Shown: one piece after another, positions 54,583 through 63,911 of the stretch | Layout: every line of letters begins with the position of its first letter | How positions within the stretch are numbered: the stretch's first letter is position 1 | Source: Neorhodopirellula pilleata | GTDB lineage: Bacteria > Planctomycetota > Planctomycetia > Pirellulales > Pirellulaceae | Assembly (NCBI RefSeq): GCF_007859915.1 | Contig: NZ_SJPM01000002.1 | Location: 999,717 to 1,063,716 of the forward strand | Direction of reading: 5' to 3' | DNA: 64,000 nt | The notes under the pieces: generated by a model | Seen by the model: only the letters and a program-made list of their open reading frames with translations | Databases searched by the model: none | What the model was told of the DNA's origin: nothing | Made by a program: the position numbers and the translations under genes

Positions 54583-57500
54583 TTAAAACCGCAGCGGGGA
54601 TGGCAACCACCCTCGGATGCGTCGTGAGATGGAGGGTGGTTCTTTCGATGCCGCATTCGCACTGCCATCTGCACGCTCAACGGCACCGGAATCGACCTCG
54701 GATCGCTCGGGGCTGTTCGGCATCGTGTTTGAACCCGATGGGTTGGTCGAAGATGTGGGGATATCGGTTTCTCGCTGCGGCGCCCACGCGGATCGAGGAA
54801 GCGACGGAGGTTCATACATAAATCGTCCAAGTTTGCTCGCGTTGGACATCTCTGAAGGCTTACCCGGCACCTCCGCGATTTGAGAACCAGAGCTTGCACG
54901 CAATGAACTGAGCGATTGATGATTGGGGGCCTGATGATTGGGGGCCTGATGATTGGCAACACGCAAGAGTTCGCCCGCCCAGTAGTTGTTCAATAGCCTT
55001 GCCGCCGGTGCCAAATCGGAATGCTGCAGCCCGTTCACCGCTAGATACGCCAGGCTTTGTAGCTCAGTTCGTTCGGCTTGGCTTGCGAAATAGTCGGTCA
55101 CGACGACATCATCCACCCAAATCCGCGAAGTCGAATAGTTGTCAATCGTCAGTCGCAAATTGGTATCCTGGGAAGCGTCCAGGTCGAGCCATTGCAGGGC
55201 GATGGTCCCGGGTTGCCACTGACCGTCGTTTGGAATCTCCAAGGTCGCCACTTGTCGAATCGGATGTCCGTTTCGCTCGCCCTCGATTGCGACCCGAATC
55301 ACGCTCGGTTCATTCGGATCTGTGGTGAATCCAGTTTTCTTGCGCGCTTGTGGATCTTCAGGTTGAGGACTCTCGGCCGAATCGGATTGTGACGGTTCGC
55401 CACGGAGCGCCATTGAGACGCCTAGCCGACCGGTCTCCGGTGGATAAAGATCACGACTGATTAACCACGTCGTCGAACCTCTTGAATCCTTCCCCTCCAA
55501 ACGAACGGCAGACGTGCCGGAGTATCTTGTTTGACGATCCAAAGCGACCGCGTCGACGGGATGTTGGGAATGCATCCACCCGGCAATGCCCATCGAGGAT
55601 GCGGCTTCGAAACCACCGTTGGTTAGAAGGTTTCGAAAGGTCAGTAAACTAGGCCTAGCGGCTTCACCTCCGTCCGAAACCAAGCGACCGGCATCGGTGC
55701 CGAGCTGCTCGGTCGCCATGCTGCTTGCTAGCGAATCCTGCTCCGAACCGCCGGCCGAGTTCAACTTAGTCGTCGCCAAATTTGCCTCAACTGACGATCC
55801 GCTACTGACGGCGCGGCCGAGCCCCCAGCGATCGGCGGACCAAATCGACGAACCCCAGCCGGCTGATTTCGACGTTTCGGCAAGTCGCCTTTGCGCTTCC
55901 GCGTTAGCCTCGATTCGATCACCCCTTCGGTTTGATGATGGATACTGCCCAGCGAGCTGTTCGCCGGGAGTCCTCCTCAAACTAGCGAGTTCCCCGAGCA
56001 GACCCATGTGCTCGACAATCATGGTTACATCCCGAGTCACTTCGGCGATCTTTTCAGCACCGCCTTGGATTCGACTGCCGAACGTAAGCAAGCGAGATAA
56101 CTCATGTTCGGTTTGACAGACGATCATTCCCATCGGTGGAATAGTCGTCGTGGAACCTAGCATCGAAACGGCCGGACGGGTTAAACGCATCCGTTCCAAT
56201 TGGGAGGAACCGGTTTTAGGGACGCTGGAGCCGTTGGCCGTTATGCTGTTCCATTGATCATTCCACTGCACTAAATTCGCTAGAGGTAGTGTCAGCGTCA
56301 TCGTCCAGGGTGTTTGATTCAAACAAACAAAAGTCGATTGCGAACCCAAACGACATTGACGAACATGAACCAACCGGTCGCCGCTTGTGGATTCGAGCCA
56401 GTGCGAATCGGCAGTCCAGAGATGACGCCAAATGAAGATCGCTTCTTCGACGGAACCATGCTCCGGCAAAACTTCGCTGCTGATGAGGCTCTCGTCGATG
56501 ACGAGCCCCGCGATTGAACGTTCCTGGATCGCTGCTGGTACACGCACGACCCAGTGCGACCAATCTCGCAACCAAGTCTTGGTCGCAAAGCCTTCTTCGA
56601 TATTTTCAAGTGGTGACGGCGGAAGCGATGCTTGAGCAGGTGTTGTGGGAGAAGGCGGTGTTCGGGCCGGCGCGACATCTTGTATGCCAAACCAGACAAA
56701 GTCGGAATCATTTGATTGACTCATGTCCGTTCGAAATCGTCCACGCAACGTGGTGGCGGGCGAACGTCGATAGTCGGCCACCGAGTGGGTCCTCGATTCA
56801 GGGTCAACGAGCTTGACGGGTGTAAGTCCATTCGAAGCCACTCCCCCTTCCATCGTTTCGGGCGTTTCCCCTCCATCGGATACCTGTGCAACAAAACGCC
56901 AAACCGGTAACCCGAGCACATCACATTTGGCAATTAGATATTGCTCTTCGATCTTGCTCGTTTGCTCGAAAGCGGACGTTGCTGGGGATTCGATCGGACT
57001 GAGTATCACCCCATCGGTCGACAGTTCTGCGATACGATTGATTCGTTCGTCGATCGATGCCAATCGCCCCGCCCACCCGTGCGCGGCCGAAACGTTTTCA
57101 GCCGATCCACTGCCGCGAATCCAAGCTAACGGAGCCAACGCACCTTCAGCCAAACGACTGCGATCGCGTGCGTCACCAGGGGCGGTCGAATTGCTAATCC
57201 AATTGCCTGATTGATTTGAATCGTCGTTCCATCGAACTAAGACCCTAGGCGGCTTGTTCGAATCACCAGTCCCTGTGTCGTTCGCCTGTGCTGACGCCGC
57301 TCTCGAGTCAGCCGACGGCAAGACAATCAGTGGCCACGACTTCGTCTCGGGAGTTCCGGTTGGGCGGCTTACACTCTCCCAAGCAAGGAAACCGAGCCAT
57401 TTGCGATGTGGAGCCGCCATTGACAGCTCAAGCTGATAGACGCCCGGAGAAAGAGCGATCTGCGAACGACCTCGGTAGGTGAAACTGTCGACATCAAGCT

Positions 57501-57858
57501 CAAGGGCAACCGTTTCAATGACTTGGCCTGTCGGTATCGAAATGATCTCAATGCTGCGGGATTCAGTCGGCACCTGGCCGAGTGGCGTTTGAACGGTCGC
57601 GTCTGAATTTGGGAAAAACTTCTCGTCGCGCAAAACCCACTCAATCGGTTGGCCATGAGGTGTCGCTGCGATCGGCTGAGAGGGTTCGGCCGCCATCGAA
57701 TGCTCGACGACCAACGACTGTGCGACCACCAGTGGCTGAGGCAATGCGGGATGAAAACCTGAGTTTCCCACGATCAGCAGAAAAAACACGAGCCGAACGA
57801 GCCGGAAGCATTTCTTCCGGCACAACGAATAATCCTGAGTGAAATTGTATTGAGTCAC
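54583..57858 (-). CDS. Large secreted protein with carbohydrate-binding-like module, unknown function
   Basis: A 1,091-residue protein with an N-terminal hydrophobic export signal (FRLVRLVFFLLIVGNSGF). The N-terminal and middle parts are beta-rich. A region near 760-930 looks like a carbohydrate-binding (CenC-type) jelly roll: LLTNGGFEAASSMGIAGWMH, SGTSAVRLEGKD, LRLTIDNYSTSRIWVDDVVV. The middle contains glycosidase-like phrases (DGVILSPIES) but no catalytic pair that I can assign. A 15-bp tandem repeat at about 54917-54957 encodes NHQAP units. The tail is Ser/Pro-rich with a basic end. The start is GTG 57858. Probably envelope or extracellular. Confidence 0.65.
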   Translation of the reverse strand: MTQYNFTQDYSLCRKKCFRLVRLVFFLLIVGNSGFHPALPQPLVVAQSLVVEHSMAAEPSQPIAATPHGQPIEWVLRDEKFFPNSDATVQTPLGQVPTESRSIEIISIPTGQVIETVALELDVDSFTYRGRSQIALSPGVYQLELSMAAPHRKWLGFLAWESVSRPTGTPETKSWPLIVLPSADSRAASAQANDTGTGDSNKPPRVLVRWNDDSNQSGNWISNSTAPGDARDRSRLAEGALAPLAWIRGSGSAENVSAAHGWAGRLASIDERINRIAELSTDGVILSPIESPATSAFEQTSKIEEQYLIAKCDVLGLPVWRFVAQVSDGGETPETMEGGVASNGLTPVKLVDPESRTHSVADYRRSPATTLRGRFRTDMSQSNDSDFVWFGIQDVAPARTPPSPTTPAQASLPPSPLENIEEGFATKTWLRDWSHWVVRVPAAIQERSIAGLVIDESLISSEVLPEHGSVEEAIFIWRHLWTADSHWLESTSGDRLVHVRQCRLGSQSTFVCLNQTPWTMTLTLPLANLVQWNDQWNSITANGSSVPKTGSSQLERMRLTRPAVSMLGSTTTIPPMGMIVCQTEHELSRLLTFGSRIQGGAEKIAEVTRDVTMIVEHMGLLGELASLRRTPGEQLAGQYPSSNRRGDRIEANAEAQRRLAETSKSAGWGSSIWSADRWGLGRAVSSGSSVEANLATTKLNSAGGSEQDSLASSMATEQLGTDAGRLVSDGGEAARPSLLTFRNLLTNGGFEAASSMGIAGWMHSQHPVDAVALDRQTRYSGTSAVRLEGKDSRGSTTWLISRDLYPPETGRLGVSMALRGEPSQSDSAESPQPEDPQARKKTGFTTDPNEPSVIRVAIEGERNGHPIRQVATLEIPNDGQWQPGTIALQWLDLDASQDTNLRLTIDNYSTSRIWVDDVVVTDYFASQAERTELQSLAYLAVNGLQHSDLAPAARLLNNYWAGELLRVANHQAPNHQAPNHQSLSSLRASSGSQIAEVPGKPSEMSNASKLGRFMYEPPSLPRSAWAPQRETDIPTSSTNPSGSNTMPNSPERSEVDSGAVERADGSANAASKEPPSISRRIRGWLPSPLRF

Positions 57859-58082
57859 GGTTGAGAAGTCGCTTGCCCGTCCTGGGCAGTGAGAGTGACA
57901 CGATCGAACAAGCTTACCGTAGCCAGAATCACACGGTGGTCACAAGATGTTTTGCCAGCCAATTCAGAAACGGGCTCATTACTTTAAGCTCCCAATCGAC
58001 TCATCTCTGGCCAAGCCTGTTCGTGTCGAATCCCCCTATCTTCAATTGACGCGGCAAGAACAGTTCTTCTAGGGTCGTTGTC

Positions 58083-60278
58083 ATGTTCTGTTCCGGAATA
58101 GCGAAACGAGCGACTACTTCGATTTCGAAGACCCATCCGCGTCATCATGCCATGGCGATCGGCCTGATCACGCTCATGTTCGTTTCTAGCGGATGCGCGA
58201 CCGCACGTTATCTGCAGAACCGCCCGTTTCGCGACAACGCGCTGGCCCAATCACTCAATTTGATGCAGTGGCAAGGTCCAGAGATCAGCCAGCGAACACA
58301 AGGGACGCTGCGTCGATACGGACTGAGCGAAACGTACGATCAGAACAGTCAAATCTGCATCGACAAATTAAGGACGCTGAACTACCAAAACCTCGACTCC
58401 GAGTTGACCTACGCGGTGAGCGAGTTGGCGTATGTCGAAGGCAAGAAAGCCGAACGCCGTGGGCAAAGCAGCGATGCGATGAATCACTACGGGATCGCAC
58501 TGACAACAAGCTATCGATACCTTTTTGGCGACCAGCTCGCCGAAGTTCGCAATCAGTACGATCCCCAGTTCCGTGCCGTTTGCGATCTGTACAACGAATC
58601 GCTCGAAGACCTATTGCGGGTGCTGTGCAGCGAGAATCGATTGCGTCCTGGCCAGACCTACACGATCCAAACGGCCGATCGCAAGTTTGTGATCCGGACT
58701 GAAATGCGAGGTGCCTGGAAACCCGACGAATTCGATCGCTATGAGTTCACAAGCGATTTCGATATTAAAACGCTGCGCAACCGACACACGACGTTCGGGC
58801 TCGGAGTGCCCCTGGTCGCCGTCCGAAAACCTCGATCGGGCGATGACGAGCGTGAAAAGTACTACCCCGAGGGATTGTCTTATGCGGTCACGGCGTTGCT
58901 ACGGTGTTCAACCGGAGTCGCTGATCAAGCAGGTTTGAACACAGCTCAAGCTTCCCACACAAATGACGTGACCGGTGGGGCGACGACGAAGCTCGCCACC
59001 TACCAAATAGCGACTCCGAACTCGCACATTCCCTCAACCGACGAAACGCCGGTATGCGTGCTGGAATTCTTCGACCCGTTGCGAGCCAACCAGATCAAGC
59101 TAGCGGACGACTGGGTCCCGTTGGAAACGGACCTCACGACGCCGCTGGCGTACTTTCTCGACTCAGACGAATACCGCAAACGCGACCGGGCTACCGAAGG
59201 TTTGCTCGATCCAGACGACGCTCAACAAAAACGTGGTCTGTACATGCTCGAACCTTACGACCCCAATCGCATTCCCGTGTTGATGGTACATGGTCTATGG
59301 TCGTCGCCCCTGACGTGGATGGACATGTTCAACGATCTACGCAGCTTTCCCGAAATTCGCCAACGCTATCAGTTTTGGTTCTACCTCTATCCGTCTGGAC
59401 AACCGTTTTGGATTAGTGCAACTCAACTGCGCAGCGATCTGTTCGCGATGCGGCAGACCTTCGATCCGACGGGCCAAGATCGTGCGATTGATAACACGGT
59501 TTTGGTCGGGCACAGCATGGGCGGTCTGATTGCTCGGATGCAAACGATTGATAGCGGCGATGATTTTTGGAACATCGTGACCGATCAACCGCGTGAGAAG
59601 CTCCGTGGACCACCGGATGATGTGAACAAACTTGTCAGCGCATTGGATTTCCGGCCCAACAAGTCCGTCAGTCGCGTGATCACCATCGGCACTCCTCATC
59701 ACGGCAGCAATCGAGCCAGCACGGCGGCGCGTTGGCTCGCCAGCAAGGTGATCAAGCTTCCCAAGATGGCCGTTTCGACGAGCACGCGTTTGACCCGCGC
59801 CAATCCCGGATTCTTTCGGGATACGCGTTTGCTAACCGAAGCCAACGCGATCGATTCCTTGGCACCCGACTCGCCCATCTTCCCGGTGATGCTGCGAGCC
59901 AAGAAAGCACAACACGTTCGATTTCACAATATCATCGGCGTGTTAGAGGATCCGCCTTTACTTGCCGGACGCAATCACCGCGGCGATGGCGTGGTGGAAT
60001 ACAGCAGCGCGAAAATGGATGACGTTCAAAGTGAATTGATCGTCGACGCAACTCACACGACCGTCCACATGAAGGGGAAAACGATCTTCGAAGTTCGCCG
60101 AATTTTGCTGAAACATCTCGACGAAGTCGACTCGGAAGATCGTTTGGCGTGGGACGCCCCGGCTAGGACGCCCCTGTCCGCCGACGGAGCCGAAGGTTTG
60201 ATCTCAGATCCTAGGTTCCGTTATGAAAACCCGGAAACAGCTCGGTCGGTTTATCAGCTCACCGGACAATTGCGGTAG
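58083..60278 (+). CDS. Lipoprotein with alpha/beta-hydrolase (esterase/lipase) domain
   Basis: A lipobox (LMFVSSGCAT) puts the lipid-modified Cys at residue 38. About 350 residues of a less conserved N-terminal part follow, then an alpha/beta hydrolase: oxyanion region PVLMVHGLWSSPLTW, nucleophile elbow VLVGHSMGGLIAR, a VITIGTPHHGSNRAS segment typical of triacylglycerol lipase and PGAP1-like esterases, and a possible catalytic His in ATHTTVHMKG. The enzyme would act at the membrane surface on esters, with unknown substrate. The 731 residues are far longer than a lone hydrolase. The gene is divergent from the large secreted protein gene. Confidence 0.85.
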   Translation: MFCSGIAKRATTSISKTHPRHHAMAIGLITLMFVSSGCATARYLQNRPFRDNALAQSLNLMQWQGPEISQRTQGTLRRYGLSETYDQNSQICIDKLRTLNYQNLDSELTYAVSELAYVEGKKAERRGQSSDAMNHYGIALTTSYRYLFGDQLAEVRNQYDPQFRAVCDLYNESLEDLLRVLCSENRLRPGQTYTIQTADRKFVIRTEMRGAWKPDEFDRYEFTSDFDIKTLRNRHTTFGLGVPLVAVRKPRSGDDEREKYYPEGLSYAVTALLRCSTGVADQAGLNTAQASHTNDVTGGATTKLATYQIATPNSHIPSTDETPVCVLEFFDPLRANQIKLADDWVPLETDLTTPLAYFLDSDEYRKRDRATEGLLDPDDAQQKRGLYMLEPYDPNRIPVLMVHGLWSSPLTWMDMFNDLRSFPEIRQRYQFWFYLYPSGQPFWISATQLRSDLFAMRQTFDPTGQDRAIDNTVLVGHSMGGLIARMQTIDSGDDFWNIVTDQPREKLRGPPDDVNKLVSALDFRPNKSVSRVITIGTPHHGSNRASTAARWLASKVIKLPKMAVSTSTRLTRANPGFFRDTRLLTEANAIDSLAPDSPIFPVMLRAKKAQHVRFHNIIGVLEDPPLLAGRNHRGDGVVEYSSAKMDDVQSELIVDATHTTVHMKGKTIFEVRRILLKHLDEVDSEDRLAWDAPARTPLSADGAEGLISDPRFRYENPETARSVYQLTGQLR

Positions 60279-60483
60279 CGCAAGCACCTAATGCTCGTCC
60301 CCAGGCTCCCGTCTGGGAACGCACTGCGTCGGAGGCTCCCGCCTTTCGATCCCCAGGTTCCGTACCGACTCGCCAGGCGAAAGCCCACGATGCATTGAGA
60401 GTCCAGGCGAAAGCCCTCTTTACCCTGCACAAGTCATTATGTATCGCTCCCCTGCCAGCTCGTTTGGCAGGAAGCCGAGGTTG
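60279..60483. other. Non-coding repeat-rich spacer
   Basis: No gene is seen between the hydrolase stop and the palindrome at 60484. The stretch holds short dispersed-repeat fragments: GCTCCCGTCTGGGAACGCAC, two CCAGGCGAAAGCCC units about 35 bases apart, and a hairpin TGCCAG...CTGGCA-like pair around CTCGTTTGG. The bases 60716-60917 likewise carry only a partial inverse of the first unit (GGAAGCCTGGGAAC). Confidence 0.5.
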
Positions 60484-60602
60484 GCAAGCTAGACACAAGC
60501 CGCAACTTGCGCAAACCACCGCGTTTCACTTGTGCTCGCCGCTTCAAGCGGCGAGCACAAGTGAAACGCGGTGGACTGGGAGGGCGTCGGTGTCTAGCTT
60601 GC
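60484..60602. repeat. Nested palindrome with 29-bp arms
   Basis: The inner palindrome (60516-60574) has two perfect 29-bp arms around a single C; the arm begins CCACCGCGTTTCACTTGTGC. It is flanked by an outer 13-bp inverted repeat, GCAAGCTAGACAC (60484-60496) and its complement (60590-60602). No frame is conserved across it. A near-perfect structure of this size is rare in ordinary intergenic DNA and could form a cruciform or a very stable RNA hairpin. Confidence 0.8.
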
Positions 60603-60609
60603 GAACCTT

Positions 60610-60715
60610 AGCATCGCGTGAACAATAAGTGATGGATTCTTAACGTGGCGTCGACTTTCAGTCGACGTTTCAGGGTTTGGCGACTGAAAGTCGCCACCAC
60701 TTAATGTTCACGCGA
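60610..60715. repeat. Palindromic dispersed repeat, copy 2
   Basis: The sequence is nearly identical to 368-477: AGCATCGCGTGAACAA at the left, the same TCGACTTTCAGTCGACG hairpin in the middle and TTAATGTTCACGCGA at the right. The last bases of the right terminal repeat differ (CGCGAACC in place of CGCGATGC). It lies eight bases from the nested palindrome. Confidence 0.8.
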
Positions 60716-60917
60716 ACCTTATTCACCCGCGAGACGAGCTCGTGGGGGTCAAAAAAGATGTGGGGTATAAAGAGGGCGGAAGCCTGGGAACCAGCTTTAA
60801 CCTGAGCTAAATTCGGCGACACGGAAAAACCGCTATTTTTCATTCAATTGATTCGCCTTAACGGTCGATGAAACATCTAGGGAGGCGGAGGCGGTGCGCG
60901 ATGACTGAAAGTCCATC

Positions 60918-62171
60918 GTGAACATATCTGCTGTAATACTAGCTCGAACGAAGTCGATCTGTCGGATCGTCGCGGTCACGATCGTTTGCTTGGCCAGCGG
61001 TTGTTCGTTGGTTCCTGAAACACGGACCCGGGATGTGATGCACAATCCGTTCCCGCAACTCAAACGCGTCGCCGTGTTGCCGTTCTTTAACCAGAGCGAA
61101 CAACCGAACCTCGACGGAGACGCGGTTGCCCGAGCCTATTACGCGGCGTTGCAAGCGATTCCAGGCTTTGAAGTACTGCCGGTCGGTGTGACGGCGATGC
61201 AGTGGCAAGCATACTCGTCCCAGTTCGGTGAACCGCGAACCGGTGCGGAGTTCCAACGCCTTGCTCAAATGATGGATGTCGAAGCCATCGTCGTCGGATC
61301 GGTTACCGATTACGACGCTTACTACCCACCTCGCATGGCGATGACCGTTCACTGGTACGCGGCGAGCGAAGGTTTCCATCCGATCCCGGCCGGTTACGGT
61401 TTACCCTGGGGAACCAAGGGCGAAGAAAAAATCCCCGCACGGATCGTTCGTGAAGCGGAATTTGAACTCGCCCGCAGTCAACTCAAGACCCAGATTCCAC
61501 AGGAAGCAACCGCGCCGATCGATCGCCCGGTTCGCGTCCGATCCGAAGCGAGAGACACTTCCATGGAACCCGACTCGGTGACCGCACTGGAACTGCCGCC
61601 AAGTGATGACCCGTGGGGAGTCGCGGCTCTTGCTCAACCAAAGCAACAAACCAATCCGTTGCGTCAGATTCAATTCGACCAGGCCGTCGCCGAACACCAG
61701 ATCTTGACACCGACGAACGAACCTTTTGCCGGATCGACTCAACAGATCCCGTCTGAAATGGACGCGATGGCGATCGAGTTCGAGTCGGTGCCGATTGAAG
61801 AATCGTTCGAGCCCTATCAGGTTGCGAACGATTGGATCGAACCGGCTCCCTTGCCACCGGATTGGCCCGAGCCGACCGACCTGATCCCGGATGCTCCGTC
61901 GCCTGTGCCGCCGGTCATGATCCGTCAACACGAACCTGTTTTAACGCACACCCGATTATACCGCGGCGACGATCCGTACTTCACGCAACGATTAACCGAT
62001 TATGTCGAAACGGGCGATGATGCACGCGGGATGTCTTGGCAGGGTTATATCAAACGTAGCGAAGATTTCATTCGTTTCTGTTGTCACCTCCACATCACCG
62101 AAATGTTGGAAGCTCGTGGCGGACGAGACCCATCGGACCTCATTTTACGATGGCCTGTCAGCCGATACTGA
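60918..62171 (+). CDS. Lipoprotein with TolB-N/DUF799-like domain and long Pro-rich tail
   Basis: GTG 60918 gives a lipoprotein signal ending in LASGCSL, with the lipid-modified Cys at residue 29. The first 150 residues have an alpha/beta pattern (FPQLKRVAVLPFFNQSEQ, ARAYYAALQAIPGFEVLPVG, MMDVEAIVVGSVTDYDAYYP), which resembles TolB N-terminal or GNA1162/DUF799-type envelope lipoproteins. The rest is Pro/Glu-rich and probably extended, with a conserved-looking end (YVETGDDARGMSWQGYIKRS; FIRFCCHLHITEMLEARGG). A role in outer-membrane assembly is a guess. The gene following is 48 bases downstream. Confidence 0.7.
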   Translation: MNISAVILARTKSICRIVAVTIVCLASGCSLVPETRTRDVMHNPFPQLKRVAVLPFFNQSEQPNLDGDAVARAYYAALQAIPGFEVLPVGVTAMQWQAYSSQFGEPRTGAEFQRLAQMMDVEAIVVGSVTDYDAYYPPRMAMTVHWYAASEGFHPIPAGYGLPWGTKGEEKIPARIVREAEFELARSQLKTQIPQEATAPIDRPVRVRSEARDTSMEPDSVTALELPPSDDPWGVAALAQPKQQTNPLRQIQFDQAVAEHQILTPTNEPFAGSTQQIPSEMDAMAIEFESVPIEESFEPYQVANDWIEPAPLPPDWPEPTDLIPDAPSPVPPVMIRQHEPVLTHTRLYRGDDPYFTQRLTDYVETGDDARGMSWQGYIKRSEDFIRFCCHLHITEMLEARGGRDPSDLILRWPVSRY

Positions 62172-62219
62172 GTCGCAGCGAACCTCCCCGCCGCCTCTCT
62201 ACTCAGGACGAGTCACTCG

Positions 62220-62468
62220 ATGGAAACGGAAGTAAACGTATTGGCATTAGTCAAAGGCGAAGAGAAATTCATTTTCTTATTCGATGACGAGAACCGTGAC
62301 GAAACGCTGCGACAACTCGCTCGTTTCGCAGCCAATCCCGATTTGGATTTTTCGTGGTACGACGCCGCGATGTTGTCCCGCAAGATTCGCGAAACCGTCT
62401 TGGTCGAAAGCGACGAAGAGATGGCGAGCGAGGAGTTCGATTCGTTGTCGATCGACGACTTTGCTTAG
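62220..62468 (+). CDS. Small acidic protein, unknown function
   Basis: An 82-residue protein with the pattern VLALVKGEEKFIFLFDDENR, followed by a helix (ETLRQLARFAANPDLDFSWY) and an acidic end. It has no membrane segment. It ends 12 bases before the Xer recombinase gene and is probably co-transcribed with it. Similar small proteins next to xer genes in planctomycetes are possible, but I do not recognise a named family. Confidence 0.65.
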   Translation: METEVNVLALVKGEEKFIFLFDDENRDETLRQLARFAANPDLDFSWYDAAMLSRKIRETVLVESDEEMASEEFDSLSIDDFA

Positions 62469-62480
62469 AGCTTCCGCCAT

Positions 62481-63395
62481 ATGGCCAACGCCCAACTGAC
62501 ATCGACGATTACTCGTTTCTTGCGATACATGGCGACCGAGCGCAATGCGTCGGACTTGACCATCAAAGCGTATCGTGAAGACTTGTTCGGGTTCACCGCA
62601 TGGATTCAAGAGGGCGGCGGCCCGACGTCGACTGAAGCGTTGACTCCGACTCATTTACGCCAGTTTCAGGCGGCGTTGCAACAAGCGGATTACGCTCGGA
62701 GCACGATCTCAAGAAAACTCGCCTCACTGCGTAGTTTTTTCAAGTTCGCGATGCGAGACGGCGTCGCGTCGACCAACCCCGCCAAGCCGCTTCGCAACCC
62801 GCGTCAAAGTCGCAAGTTGCCGCATGTGTTATCCAACGATGAAGTCGGGCGTTTGCTCGTCGCACCGCCTGCCCACGACGTTGCGGGCTTGCGAGATCGC
62901 GCGATCCTTGAAACGATGTACTCTTCCGGTTTACGAGTCAGCGAACTGGTTGGCCTTCGCGACGGTGATTTGGACTTTGGTCAAGGCATCACCCGCGTGC
63001 GTGGAAAAGGACGTAAAGAGCGTATTAGCCCTTTGGGTTCCTACGCGATCGAAGCGATCCGCGCTTACGCGGCCCGTCGTTGCCGTTCAACCGAGGCTGA
63101 AAAACTTGGCCAAGCCGCTCCCGTTTTTGTCAATCGATTCGGCAATATCTTGACCACTCGCAGTGTCGGTCGAATGCTCGACAAATACATTGCCGAAACC
63201 GGACTGGATTCGCGAACGAGCCCTCACACGCTGCGTCATTCCTTCGCCACGCATTTGCTCGATCGCGGAGCCGATATCCGTAGCGTTCAAGAACTTCTCG
63301 GCCACAAATCTCTAACGACCACGCAAATCTACACCCACGTTAGCGCAACGAACCTGCGAACGATCTACGAAAAGGCACACCCAAGGGCGCTTTAG
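62481..63395 (+). CDS. xerC: Tyrosine recombinase XerC/XerD
   Basis: A 304-residue tyrosine recombinase of the size of XerC and XerD, which resolve chromosome dimers at dif. The N-terminal SAM-like domain includes LTSTITRFLRYMATERNAS. The catalytic residues are present: Arg in SSGLRVSELVGL, Lys in RGKGRKER, HxxR in SPHTLRHSFATHLL, His in LLGHKSLTTT and the Tyr nucleophile in TQIYTHV. XerC and XerD cannot be told apart from this sequence alone. It is a housekeeping-type gene; no dif-like site was identified. Confidence 0.9.
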   Translation: MANAQLTSTITRFLRYMATERNASDLTIKAYREDLFGFTAWIQEGGGPTSTEALTPTHLRQFQAALQQADYARSTISRKLASLRSFFKFAMRDGVASTNPAKPLRNPRQSRKLPHVLSNDEVGRLLVAPPAHDVAGLRDRAILETMYSSGLRVSELVGLRDGDLDFGQGITRVRGKGRKERISPLGSYAIEAIRAYAARRCRSTEAEKLGQAAPVFVNRFGNILTTRSVGRMLDKYIAETGLDSRTSPHTLRHSFATHLLDRGADIRSVQELLGHKSLTTTQIYTHVSATNLRTIYEKAHPRAL

Positions 63396-63460
63396 TTGTA
63401 TCCCGAATGACAACAATTAGCCGATGGGCGTAAGCACCGGTTAACGGCCGTGGAAACCGC

Positions 63461-63508
63461 CGCTAACGGGCTGTTGATTTGGTTTGCATCGTAACCCGAA
63501 GCGTGAGC
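63461..63508. mobile_element. Remnant of the MITE-like element
   Basis: The stretch GCTAACGGGCTGTTGATTT...CGTAACCCGAAGCGTGAG matches one half of the elements at 35654 and 47123 and then stops abruptly at a TTTGAAGTTGCG sequence beside the transposase remnant. The other half is missing. Together with the bases 63396-63460, which carry another typical planctomycete spacer repeat (GGGCGTAAGCACCGG), it makes up the spacer after the Xer gene. Confidence 0.5.
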
Positions 63509-63536
63509 TTTGAAGTTGCGCTTATTGGAGAGTTTA

Positions 63537-63911
63537 TCATACGGCGATTCGGTATTCTTGGGGAATCGAGGCGGCGAGTAAACGTTGCAGCTTTTTGAGG
63601 CCGCCGGAAGTTTTTGTTCTTTTTTCGATGTACCTCAGTTGTTCGCGCTCGCTGGCTTGCCGCACGGCATGGCACAGCCCGTGAAGTCGTTGTCGTTGCC
63701 ACCATTGGCGGCAATCTTTGCTAAGCCGCCGGTCGAGCATGTGCGTGATCCGCTCGTGCTCCAGGTACAGCACCGTCGTGATCGCTAAATTCACCCAGGC
63801 TTCGACGGCGCGAAAGTCGATGAAGCTGTACTGGCCGAAGCCGAGCGTGGACTTCAATTCCTTGAAGAACAACTCAATCGTCCAGTCATACTGCCTCCAT
63901 AGAAGTCGGGG
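63537..63911 (-). pseudogene. C-terminal fragment of an IS4-type DDE transposase
   Basis: About 124 codons are open from 63911 (a TAA lies just upstream at 63914-63912) to the stop at 63537. The sequence has the E-x6-K block typical of IS4-family ends (WTIELFFKELK), then STLGFGQYSFIDFRAVEAW and VNLAITTVLYLEHERI. The first methionine (63872) lies inside the conserved block, so the N-terminus with its Asp residues is missing or in another frame: KYRRKNNP is readable in a different frame just upstream. The window ends 90 bases further, so I cannot exclude that the rest continues beyond it. Most likely a decayed insertion sequence. Confidence 0.7.

Noticed and set aside
58056..58068. AAGAACAGTTCTT palindrome before the lipoprotein esterase, as a LexA-type operator
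   Set aside because: The spacing does not match a known LexA box, and a single short palindrome is expected by chance.
63585..63788. Plus-strand frame opposite the transposase remnant
   Set aside because: Shadow of the minus-strand frame, which carries recognisable transposase sequence.
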